Shown here one piece after another: positions 1-7,991 of a stretch of DNA of 64,000 bases (position 1 is the stretch's first letter; each line of letters begins with the position of its first letter). A model generated the notes under the pieces. The model saw nothing but the letters and a program-made list of their open reading frames with translations, made no database searches and was not told the origin of the DNA. Made by a program: the position numbers and the translations under genes. Source of the stretch: Actinomycetes bacterium (lineage in GTDB: Bacteria > Actinomycetota > Acidimicrobiia > IMCC26256 > JANYLB01); NCBI GenBank assembly GCA_025363815.1, contig JANYLB010000030.1, forward strand, positions 1 to 64,000. Direction: 5' to 3'.

Positions 1-491
1 GGGTCGGTGAGTTCGGCTCGTACGACGCCGTCGTCGCGGGTGATGTAGAGCTTTTTGAAGAAGGCTTGGTTGAACTGCCGTCGGAGTTTCGGTCCGGCGC
101 GGAGGTAGGCGTCTTGGCATCGTTCGACGAGCCGGATTGCGGCGTCGAGTGTTGCTTCGAGGGTCGGGAGTTCGACTTGGGCGGCGTCGAGGAGTGCGAG
201 CGTCTCGTGTTCTTGGCGGCGGATGCGGTCTTGTTCTTCCTTGAGGAGACTGACATCGATCGCGTCGGCATAATGGGCTTGGAGGAGTTTGCGGCGCTCG
301 TCGCGCAGGCGGGCGAGTCGTCGGGTTTGGCTGGCGATGACGTGGTCGGCTTCGGTGCGGGCGGTGGCCATGGCGGTGCGGAGTTGTTCTTGTAGTTCGG
401 TGATGCGGCCGTGGAGTTGCCCGGTGTCGATGAGCTCCTGGTTCCGCCACGTGTAGATCGTCTGGTCCGACACGTCGAGCTCGATCAGCAC
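1..491 (-). pseudogene. Large serine recombinase C-terminal fragment joined to a transposase-type HTH (runs off left edge)
   Basis: Read leftward from 491, the minus strand stays open for about 163 codons to the window edge. The distal part resembles the tail of large serine recombinases: a charged coiled-coil stretch, then LLQAHYADAIDVSLLKEEQ, then YLRAGPKLRRQFNQAFF. The first 25 or so residues (DVSDQTIYTWRNQELIDTG) instead resemble the helix-turn-helix of IS-type transposases. The catalytic resolvase domain is absent: an in-frame TGA at 500-498 sits just before the first possible start, GTG at 491. It is therefore either a decayed remnant or an unusual recombinase accessory protein. Its 3' end lies outside the window. 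Recognition is from motifs only. Confidence 0.6.
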
Positions 492-500
492 GACAAGTCA

Positions 501-1270
501 AACAACCCAACTCCACCAAACCCGGGGCACATCAGAGAGTCAACCAACTCGGGGCAGTCCCAGTCGCCGGATTCCTGCATCGATGGGGACGTAGTTCGCC
601 GCCGGGAACCCCGCGGCTACCGCGAAAGCATCGCGAAGTCGGTCCCGAGCTTGCGGAACCCGTCGACGCGCACACCGCTCTGATGACCATGCGCGGGCCC
701 GAACAGAACAGTCGGCGATCCAACCACGAACTCGGCCGTCATACGCGCTCCCGTCGTCCTCATCGACCCTGGGGCCGGCTCCTCTACTTCGAGCAAGGTG
801 GCGTGTACAGGTAACCGAGCGTCGTAGACAAGGCGACGAACATGCGGGTGGCGGGCGACGCAGGTTCCGAGCGGTCGGGTGCTCGGTCGACTGGACCCAC
901 GCGAGTGCCGTTACCCTGCGTGCCGGCACACGCACGAGGTCCACGTGTCTTGGTACGTGGCCGCAACAGGAACGCTTCGAGATCTGCAAGCTGCAGCTGC
1001 AGCCACGAGCGAGCACCTGCGAAGGGCAGCAGATGATCGAGCGTGGCTTGGGTGTCGACAGCACGAGCGGGGTCTACAACTGGCGCGGCCCCGAGCACAC
1101 GGTGACGGTTCTCCGGCAGGAGCACACGGAGCTACGATCGCCGTGGTTTGAGCAATGAGTGACGTGCCGGCGTAGTTCTTGCGACACTCGGCGTCCGCGT
1201 CGCGGCTCGGGCACCCCGAGCTTCCGGTGCCGAGGTCGGGACTATGTGCCTACTCGAAAGGATTCGAAAG
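501..1270. other. Unassigned stretch next to the mobile-element remnant
   Basis: I recognise no gene here. One plus-strand frame ends at TGA 1156-1158 and has GC-rich third positions over its last 65 or so codons (from about 960), as real genes here do, but it has no convincing start and no family I recognise. Several overlapping open frames on both strands look like GC-rich shadows. The stretch probably holds decayed sequence between the recombinase fragment and the phosphatase gene, plus the upstream region of the latter. Confidence 0.4.
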
Positions 1271-2923
1271 ATGCGCCGCGTCGTGGTCATTGCTTCCGTA
1301 TTGGTCGTCGCCGGGATCGCGGCGTGGTTCCTGTTTCGTTCTGGACCCGCTACTGCACGCGATCTCGCAGACCGCTCGTGTTCCTCACTCGCGGTGGGGC
1401 TGCATTCAAGCGGGACCGCGGTACGACTAGAAGCGCAGAAAGCAATCGAGCCGTCGCGACAAGCCGCGCACAAGGACAGGAAGTACCGGCGCTTCGCCGC
1501 CGTCGTTTCGCAGCTCGCCGCATCCAATTCCGCGAACGGTGTCGGAACGCCGGCCCGGCCGGCAGATCTCGCGATTGCCAGCCAGACCTGCGGCGCCAAA
1601 GTGCTCGACCCGAAGGCCGCGATCGCGACCCGTGTCCCGTACCTGACCGACGCGACTCCGAACTCGGTGCTCGTGAACTTCGCAACCGACCGGGCCGCGC
1701 CGAGGGCTGCCGTGGTCTTCGGGCCTGCCGGCAGCAACTGTCGTACATCTCGGGCGACTGCGACCGCAGCCGGTGTGCCGGTCCAGATCGGCCGTCGCAC
1801 TGACTACCTGTACAACGTCGAACTCACGAACCTCAGGCCGCGCACCACCTACTGCTACCGACTCGGCCCCGAGGTATTCGACCTGTCGACTCGCGAGGTG
1901 GCCCCGCGTTTCACGACCGCGCAGCAGCCGAGCGATTCAACACCCTTCTCCTTCGCCGTGATCGGCGACTGGGGCGGCGGCACCCGCGATGAAGCCAAGA
2001 TAATCAAACGGATCGCGTCGAGTCCCGCTTCATTCATCGTCACTACAGGTGACAATTCCTATATCAGCGGAAACCAGACTGACTACGGAGACCTCTCCGG
2101 CGGACACGTGTTCGGTCCCGACCTCTGGCCGCAGGTCGGCGGACGTCTGCCCACCTACGCGGCGCAAGGCAACCATGGGTTCAGCATCTACATGCCGATG
2201 TTGCAGAACTGGCCCGAACCGGCGACCGTTCTAGCTTCGCAGGGTTCTTACCAGCGCGACGCATACTGCTGCACACCGAACCTGGCGCGCACCCACCACT
2301 ACGCCGACACTTGGTACGCGTTCGATCGCGGTCCCGCCCGCTTCTACATTCTCGATGGCGCGTGGGCCGACCACACCGGGGACTACGCAGGAGATTTCTT
2401 AGCGCACTGGAACGGTCCGGTACGTGGGTGTCCGGCATGCGGAACCGAGCTGCAGTGGCTGCAAGCCGACCTCGCCGCCCATGCCTCAACCCCGCTCAAA
2501 TTCGCATTCTTTCATTACCCACTTCACGTGGACGCGAGCGATCACCGCTCCGACACTTACCTCGGCGGGCCAGGGAGCCTCGAGGGCCTCCTCGCCCGCA
2601 ACGGTGTCGACGTGGTCTTCAACGGACACGCGCACCTCTACGAGCGCAACACCCCCCAGATTCCAGGCAGCAATATGGTGAGCTACGTCACCGGCGGTGG
2701 CGGCGTACACAACGGCGCGGACACGCTCGCCCGCGTCCAAGGGTGCAGCTCATACGACGCGTATGCGATCGGTCTCGACCACACCGCCTGCAACGCCCCC
2801 CCACCCGCCTCGGACCAACAGGTCTTCCACTACCTGCTCGTCACCGTCGAAGACCGCCAGGTCAAGGTAACTCCCACCGACGAGAACGGGCACCCCTTCG
2901 ACATCCAGACGTACCACTTCTGA
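1271..2923 (+). CDS. Secreted or membrane-anchored purple-acid-phosphatase-like metallophosphoesterase
   Basis: This encodes a 550-residue calcineurin-type metallophosphoesterase, probably hydrolysing phosphate esters outside the membrane. A hydrophobic segment at residues 4-22 acts as signal anchor. A fibronectin-like N-terminal domain of purple acid phosphatases follows (about 115-210). The metal-binding motifs occur in the usual order: GDWG (232-235), GDN (260-262), GNH (300-302), FHYP (His 415) and GHAH (452-455). I chose ATG 1271 over the ATG at 1244 because AAAGGA lies about 8 nt upstream and the hydrophobic segment then starts at once. Exact substrate unknown. Confidence 0.85.
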   Translation: MRRVVVIASVLVVAGIAAWFLFRSGPATARDLADRSCSSLAVGLHSSGTAVRLEAQKAIEPSRQAAHKDRKYRRFAAVVSQLAASNSANGVGTPARPADLAIASQTCGAKVLDPKAAIATRVPYLTDATPNSVLVNFATDRAAPRAAVVFGPAGSNCRTSRATATAAGVPVQIGRRTDYLYNVELTNLRPRTTYCYRLGPEVFDLSTREVAPRFTTAQQPSDSTPFSFAVIGDWGGGTRDEAKIIKRIASSPASFIVTTGDNSYISGNQTDYGDLSGGHVFGPDLWPQVGGRLPTYAAQGNHGFSIYMPMLQNWPEPATVLASQGSYQRDAYCCTPNLARTHHYADTWYAFDRGPARFYILDGAWADHTGDYAGDFLAHWNGPVRGCPACGTELQWLQADLAAHASTPLKFAFFHYPLHVDASDHRSDTYLGGPGSLEGLLARNGVDVVFNGHAHLYERNTPQIPGSNMVSYVTGGGGVHNGADTLARVQGCSSYDAYAIGLDHTACNAPPPASDQQVFHYLLVTVEDRQVKVTPTDENGHPFDIQTYHF

Positions 2924-2969
2924 TCACCCACGAACCCATTGCAACCGGCTGTTGTTGTTTCAGGCGGCG

Positions 2970-3566
2970 CTACCCGATGGGCGGCTCTGCATCGCGTTCC
3001 GAGCCGGTCGCGCACAGGAGATCTTCGTGGAGCCGCATCCACACCGTGTGGTACGAGTCACAACGGGGCGACGCGAACCACTCCGACTCCCCCGCCTCGA
3101 CCCGGCGCCGGGCCGCGCGCAGGGCGGGCCGATAGGTCTCGAATCGCGCCACGACCCGACCGAACCGTCGGACGACCGGACCGACCCTTTCGTCGAGACC
3201 CGAGAGACGATCTATCACGGCCCAGTCGTACACGGGATCATCGTGGGAGTTCGCCGAGCCGGCGCTCACCTGCCAGTCGTGGCATAGGCGGACCAGCTCG
3301 CGGTTGAGCGGCAGAAACGTCGCGTAGGCCCGTTCAGCTGCGGCGGCTTCAGGGCTCCCCGACTCGAGGCGGGACCAAACCGCATGCACTTCCCGACCAC
3401 TGGGAGTCGGGACGAGCTTCTGGCCGCGACGCGCCGCGAACCCGGCATCCTCGAGCGCGGTTGCCAGCTCGGCCTCCGCAGGATCTTCGCCGAGCACGAT
3501 CACACCCCGGAGCCGCAGCTCGTGGAGGCCGATCCAGTGTCGGTCCGACAACCGTTCCGAAGCCAA
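2970..3566 (-). CDS. Conserved actinobacterial hypothetical protein, winged-helix-like
   Basis: 198 residues, no membrane segment. The N-terminal third resembles a small winged helix (alternating helices then a GQKLVPTPSG wing-like turn near residues 48-57). The C-terminal part contains SPRCDSYHTVWMRLHEDLL, a motif I associate with actinobacterial proteins often labelled MarR-like regulators. The start is TTG at 3566, preceded 7 nt upstream by a near-perfect GGAGGTGA ribosome site, so this unusual start is well supported. It is convergent with the phosphatase gene and divergent from the aldehyde dehydrogenase. Function unknown. Confidence 0.6.
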   Translation of the reverse strand: MASERLSDRHWIGLHELRLRGVIVLGEDPAEAELATALEDAGFAARRGQKLVPTPSGREVHAVWSRLESGSPEAAAAERAYATFLPLNRELVRLCHDWQVSAGSANSHDDPVYDWAVIDRLSGLDERVGPVVRRFGRVVARFETYRPALRAARRRVEAGESEWFASPRCDSYHTVWMRLHEDLLCATGSERDAEPPIG

Positions 3567-3653
3567 GCCTTCACCTCCGATCCGTGGTCCACCATCGGCC
3601 CGACAACGCGGGCGTGGCTGCTCCGCTGCATGAGCATGGCACCGACGGCGGCG

Positions 3654-3659
3654 TAGCTT
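3654..3659 (+). promoter_or_regulatory. -10 element of a leaderless promoter for the aldehyde dehydrogenase gene
   Basis: TAGCTT followed by 6 nt and ATG 3666; no Shine-Dalgarno site is visible, which fits a leaderless transcript. Confidence 0.5.
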
Positions 3660-3665
3660 GGACTC

Positions 3666-5087
3666 ATGACCGACGTAATCGCTCTCCCCATCGGCGCCGA
3701 ACGGGTGACGACTTCAGACACCATCGTCGTGCGCTCCCCTTACGACGGCCACGAGGTCGGACGCGTTCCGGCTGCCGGCCCGGCCGAGGTCGACCAGGCG
3801 GTCTCCGCCGCCCGCACCGCGCTCAGCGCCGATCCGCTACCGGCCTGGCGCCGCGCCGAGATCCTCGACACTGCGGCCCGGTTGCTCGCGGAACGTACCG
3901 AAGACTTCGCGCGTGTCATCGCGGCCGAAGCCGCTAAGCCGATCAAGACCGCTCGGGTCGAGGCGAAACGCGCGATCTCGACCTTCACGTTCGCCGCGAT
4001 CGAAGCGCGGACCCTCACCGGCGACATGATCGCGATGGACGCATCCGATGTCGGTGGGGGCAAGCTCGGCTTCACACTGCGGGTACCGATCGGCGTGATA
4101 GGCGCGATCAGCCCGTTCAACTTCCCGCTCAACCTCGTCGCCCACAAGCTCGCGCCCGCGATCGCAGCCGGGTGTCCGGTGGTGCTCAAGCCGGCCTCGC
4201 AGACCCCGCTTTCGGCGCTCAAGCTCGCGACGATGCTGCTCGACGAGTGCGGCCTGCCACCCGGTTGGCTGAACGTGGTGACCGGTGGAGGTGGAACCGT
4301 CGGGAACGCGTTAGTCGACTCCGAAGTCGACATGATCACCTTTACCGGATCGCCCGAAGTGGGATGGGGAATCAGGGCCCAGGCTGCTCGCAAGAAGGTC
4401 GGGCTCGAGCTCGGCAACAACGCCCCGGTCATTCTGGAGCCCGACGGTGACTGGCACACCGCGGCCGAGAAGATCTCGATCGCGGGCTTCAGCCACGCGG
4501 GTCAGTCGTGCATCTCGACCCAGCGCGTCTACGCGCACGAATCGATCGCGGCCGACTTCGTCGAGATACTCGTCGAGGGTGTATCCAAGCTGAAGGTCGG
4601 TGACCCGATGCTCGACCACACCGACGTTTCGGCGCTCATCTCATCGGGTGAGCGCGATCGCGTCACCGCGTGGATCGCCGAAGCGGTCTCAGGAGGTGCG
4701 CGTGTCGCCACCGGCGGCAACGTGGAAGGAACAGTCCTCGACCCGACCGTCCTCACCGACGTCACCCCCGACATGAAAGTGTCGAGCCAGGAGGTCTTCG
4801 GCCCCGTCGTGTCGGTGCAGCGCTACACAGACGTGGACGACGCGCTCCGCCAGGCCAACGACACGCGCTACGGCCTGCAAGCCTCGATCTTCACTGCCGA
4901 CCTGGGCCTCGCGCTCAAAGCCGCCCGCACCCTCGACTTCGGCGGCGTGCTCGTGAACGAGGTTCCCACCTACCGGACCGACCAGATGCCGTACGGAGGG
5001 ATCCGCGACAGCGGCAACACGAAAGAAGGCCCGCGTTACGCGGTGCGCGAGATGACCGAGGAACGGCTCATCATTCTGCAAGGCTGA
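3666..5087 (+). CDS. NAD(P)-dependent aldehyde dehydrogenase
   Basis: A 473-residue member of the aldehyde dehydrogenase superfamily, oxidising an aldehyde to the acid in the cytoplasm. The cofactor-binding stretch SPFNFPLNLVAHK (about 144-156) leads to AAGCPVVLKPA. The general-base Glu lies in GLELGNNAP (about 248) and the catalytic Cys 282 in HAGQSCIS. Near the C-terminus MPYGGIRDSG and MTEERLII resemble lactaldehyde/glyceraldehyde-type dehydrogenases rather than betaine aldehyde types; the substrate is not decided by the sequence. The next gene is an SDR 127 bp downstream, so a shared alcohol-aldehyde pathway is possible. Confidence 0.9.
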   Translation: MTDVIALPIGAERVTTSDTIVVRSPYDGHEVGRVPAAGPAEVDQAVSAARTALSADPLPAWRRAEILDTAARLLAERTEDFARVIAAEAAKPIKTARVEAKRAISTFTFAAIEARTLTGDMIAMDASDVGGGKLGFTLRVPIGVIGAISPFNFPLNLVAHKLAPAIAAGCPVVLKPASQTPLSALKLATMLLDECGLPPGWLNVVTGGGGTVGNALVDSEVDMITFTGSPEVGWGIRAQAARKKVGLELGNNAPVILEPDGDWHTAAEKISIAGFSHAGQSCISTQRVYAHESIAADFVEILVEGVSKLKVGDPMLDHTDVSALISSGERDRVTAWIAEAVSGGARVATGGNVEGTVLDPTVLTDVTPDMKVSSQEVFGPVVSVQRYTDVDDALRQANDTRYGLQASIFTADLGLALKAARTLDFGGVLVNEVPTYRTDQMPYGGIRDSGNTKEGPRYAVREMTEERLIILQG

Positions 5088-5214
5088 CCGCGGCGGCGAC
5101 AACACCCGGCGGTGGATCCAGCTTGGCGGAGCGCGACGGGTCAGAACATCACCGCGCGGCCGACGGCATAGCCTCCGACCATCGAGCTTCGGCCCGCCGA
5201 CCAGAGAGGACGAG

Positions 5215-6024
5215 ATGGGTGAGCTAGAGGGGAAGGTCGCTCTGATCACCGGGGCGGCCTCGGGCATCGGCAAGGCGACCGCTGAACGGTTCACCGCCGA
5301 GGGAGCACGGGTGTGCATAGTCGACTTCGACGCCGATGCCGGTCGTGCCGTCGCCGACGCGCTTGGAACGGTGTTCGTGCAAGCCGATGCCGGCGAGTCG
5401 AGTGAGGTCGACGCGGCCTTCGCGGCGTGCGAGCGCGAGCTCGGAGGCGTCGACATCGCGTTCCTCAACGCCGGAATCGCCATCGGTCACAGCGACATGG
5501 CAACTCTCTCCGACGAGCGGTACCGACAGATCATGCGGGTGAACGTCGACGGCGTGGTCTTCGGGCTCCGCGCCGCGATCCGTGCGCTCGAGCGGCGGGG
5601 CGGAGGGGCCATAATCGCAACGGCGTCGATCGCCGGGCTCATCCCCTTCCCTCCCGATCCCATCTACGACGCCACCAAGCACGCGGTCGTCGGGTTGATC
5701 CGAAGCGCGGCGCCGCCCCTGGCTGCGAAGAACATCACCGCGAACACGGTGAACCCGGGGATGACCGACACGAACATTCTCACCGACGACGCCAAGCAGA
5801 TGTTCGCGACGGCCAACTTCCCTCTAATGCCCGCAAGTCAGATCGCCGAGGCGCTGGTCGAGATAGTCACATCGGGTCGAACCGGTGAGTGCTGGGTCTG
5901 CCAGCCCGGGCGCGACGCGGAGCCGTATCGCTTCCACGGGGTTCCCGGCCCGCGCCTCGACGGTGCCACGGGGCGGGTCCCACCGGGCGTCACCGAAGCG
6001 GGCGACGGGAGCTGGGCCCACTAG
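5215..6024 (+). CDS. Short-chain dehydrogenase/reductase (SDR)
   Basis: 269 residues of classical SDR fold: NAD(P)-binding TGAASGIG near the N-terminus, LNAGIA in the middle, and the catalytic Ser (TASIAG, about 138) with Tyr 151 and Lys 155 in YDATK. An acidic residue after the second strand (VDFDAD) suggests a preference for NAD over NADP. A ribosome site (AGAGAGGA) precedes ATG 5215. The last 35 residues are rich in Gly, Pro and Arg and go beyond the usual fold. It follows the aldehyde dehydrogenase in the same direction. Substrate unknown. Confidence 0.88.
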   Translation: MGELEGKVALITGAASGIGKATAERFTAEGARVCIVDFDADAGRAVADALGTVFVQADAGESSEVDAAFAACERELGGVDIAFLNAGIAIGHSDMATLSDERYRQIMRVNVDGVVFGLRAAIRALERRGGGAIIATASIAGLIPFPPDPIYDATKHAVVGLIRSAAPPLAAKNITANTVNPGMTDTNILTDDAKQMFATANFPLMPASQIAEALVEIVTSGRTGECWVCQPGRDAEPYRFHGVPGPRLDGATGRVPPGVTEAGDGSWAH

Positions 6025-6083
6025 GTCGCGCCCTGTGGGCCGGTCGTCGAGAGGCCAGTGGTCCGGCGCGACCCCGGCGGCCC

Positions 6084-6089
6084 TATCGT
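6084..6089 (+). promoter_or_regulatory. -10 element of a leaderless promoter for bpa
   Basis: TATCGT is followed by 7 nt and GTG 6097, which picks this start over the other in-frame GTGs at 6058 and 6088. Confidence 0.5.
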
Positions 6090-6096
6090 GGGGGCC

Positions 6097-6615
6097 GTGC
6101 CCGACGAAACCCAGCCCGAATCCACTCTTGCGAACGCGCCGCTCAAGCCTGAGGTCGTCGACCCGGCTGGTACCGGCGTCGGCAACGAGGTCGCCGAGCC
6201 AGAGCCGTCTGAGCAGGTGACGCGTCCGACGAAGCTCATCCGCATCGCGTCGATGGTCCGGACGATGTTGGAGGAGGTGCGGCGCGCGCCACTCGACGAG
6301 GAAGGTCGGCGCCGGCTGCGCGCCATCCACGAACAGTCGATCCGCGAGCTCGAGGGCGTTCTCTCACCGGATCTCACCCAGGAGCTCGGCCAGGTCGTCC
6401 TCCCCTTCACCACCGAGACGCCGAGCGATTCGGAGCTGCGGCTCGCGCAGGCGCAGCTCGTCGGCTGGTTGGAAGGCCTCTTTCATGGGATCCAGGCCTC
6501 GATCTTCACCCAGCAGGCCTCCGCGCAACAGCAGCTCGACCAGATGCGCAACCAGCCCGCGATCGAGCGGGCAGGCATGGGCGCCGACGGCCGAGGACCG
6601 GGCGCATACTTGTGA
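6097..6615 (+). CDS. bpa: Bacterial proteasome activator Bpa/PafE
   Basis: A 172-residue protein of the DUF2587 (Bpa/PafE) family. Bpa forms an ATP-independent ring that docks on the 20S proteasome and feeds it unfolded proteins. A disordered acidic N-terminus precedes a helical core starting at KLIRIASMVRTMLEEVRRAP and continuing through IHEQSIRELEGVLSPDL and AQLVGWLEGLFHGIQ. The C-terminus is GPGAYL, a hydrophobic-Tyr-X type docking tail; the mycobacterial form ends GQYL. Its presence implies proteasome core genes elsewhere. The stop overlaps the start of aroG by 4 bp, so the two are translationally coupled. Family assignment is firm; the start is chosen from the upstream -10 element. Confidence 0.88.
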   Translation: MPDETQPESTLANAPLKPEVVDPAGTGVGNEVAEPEPSEQVTRPTKLIRIASMVRTMLEEVRRAPLDEEGRRRLRAIHEQSIRELEGVLSPDLTQELGQVVLPFTTETPSDSELRLAQAQLVGWLEGLFHGIQASIFTQQASAQQQLDQMRNQPAIERAGMGADGRGPGAYL

Positions 6616-7967
6616 GCGAACCCGGCAACCACGATTGGACGCCTGACTCGTGGCGCGACTTCTCGGCCGCGCAACAGCCCGACTGGCCCGACGAGAAAGA
6701 GCTCGAGCGATCGCTCGACCAGGTGCGAAAGTTCCCGCCTCTCGTGTTCGCGGGAGAGGCGCGCGATCTCACCCAGGCGCTCGCGGCAGTCTCCGAGGGC
6801 CAAGGCTTTCTGCTCCAGGCCGGTGACTGCGCCGAGAGCTTCGACGCGTTCTCGGCCGACTCGATTCGCGACAAGCTGAAGGTCATCCTCCAGATGGCCG
6901 TCGCCCTCACGTACAGCACAGGAGTGCCGACCGTGAAGGTCGGACGCATTGCGGGCCAGTTCACCAAGCCCCGTTCGTCGCCGATCGAGGAGCGCAACGG
7001 CGTTGAGCTTCCGTCGTTCCGGGGCGACACCGTCAACGACTTCGCGTTCGATGCCGACGCGCGGCGGCCCGACCCCACCCGACTCGTACGTGCGTACCAC
7101 CAGTCGGCCGCAACGCTGAACCTGATCCGGGCCTTCACCAAGGGTGGGTTTGCCGACCTCGCCAAGGTGCACGCCTGGAACCTCGAGTTCGTAGGTCGCA
7201 GCCCGGCCGGCCGGCGCTACGAAGCGCTGGCCGCCGAGATCGACCGCGCGCTGCGGTTCATGGCCGCGTGCGGGATCGACCTCGAGACCGAGTCGCACCT
7301 CCGCCAGGTCGACTTCTTCACCGCGCATGAGGCCTTGCTACTGGACTACGAGGAAGCTCTCACCCGGCGCGACAGTCTGAGCGGCGACTGGTACGACTGC
7401 TCGGCTCATCTGCTCTGGATCGGCGAGCGCACCCGGATGATCGACGGTGCGCACATCGAGTTCCTCGCGGGCGTGGAGAACCCGATCGGCGTGAAGCTCG
7501 GACCCACAGCGACGCCCGACGACGCCGTCGGCATCTGCGAGCGTCTCAACCCGAATCGGCGCCCAGGACGGATCGTGTTGTACAGCCGGATGGGTGCCGA
7601 CAAGATCGACATCGCGCTCCCGCCGCTCATCGACGCGGTGCAGCGCTCCGGCCATCCGGTGGTGTGGGCGTGCGATCCGATGCACGGGAACACATTCGTG
7701 CACTCGAGCGGCTACAAGACCCGCCACTTCGACGACGTCATGCGCGAACTGCGCGGCTTCTTCGCCGCCTGCCGGGCGGTCGGCGTCTGGCCCGGTGGGG
7801 TGCACGTCGAGCTCACCGGAGAGGACGTGACCGAATGCCTCGGCGGTGCCGAAGAGGTGCTCGGGGACCAGCTCGAGCAGCGCTACGAGACGATGTGCGA
7901 CCCCCGCCTGAACGCGCAGCAAGCCCTTGACCTCGCGTTCCAGGTGGCCGAGATGCTGCGCGACTGA
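6612..7967 (+). CDS. aroG: Class II 3-deoxy-D-arabino-heptulosonate 7-phosphate (DAHP) synthase
   Basis: 451 residues. It condenses phosphoenolpyruvate with erythrose 4-phosphate, the first step of the shikimate pathway. Class II (plant/mycobacterial type) features are clear: the opening W-P-D-rich segment with PPLVFAGE, GFLLQAGDCAESF holding the metal-binding Cys, KVGRIAGQFTKPRS, and the C-terminal WACDPMHGNT and GVHVELTGEDVTECLGG motifs. GTG 6612 overlaps the bpa stop in a GTGA junction. kgd follows 24 bp downstream, so bpa, aroG and kgd probably form one transcript. Confidence 0.95.
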   Translation: MSEPGNHDWTPDSWRDFSAAQQPDWPDEKELERSLDQVRKFPPLVFAGEARDLTQALAAVSEGQGFLLQAGDCAESFDAFSADSIRDKLKVILQMAVALTYSTGVPTVKVGRIAGQFTKPRSSPIEERNGVELPSFRGDTVNDFAFDADARRPDPTRLVRAYHQSAATLNLIRAFTKGGFADLAKVHAWNLEFVGRSPAGRRYEALAAEIDRALRFMAACGIDLETESHLRQVDFFTAHEALLLDYEEALTRRDSLSGDWYDCSAHLLWIGERTRMIDGAHIEFLAGVENPIGVKLGPTATPDDAVGICERLNPNRRPGRIVLYSRMGADKIDIALPPLIDAVQRSGHPVVWACDPMHGNTFVHSSGYKTRHFDDVMRELRGFFAACRAVGVWPGGVHVELTGEDVTECLGGAEEVLGDQLEQRYETMCDPRLNAQQALDLAFQVAEMLRD

Positions 7968-7991
7968 ACGATCCCACCACAGGAGACGGCG

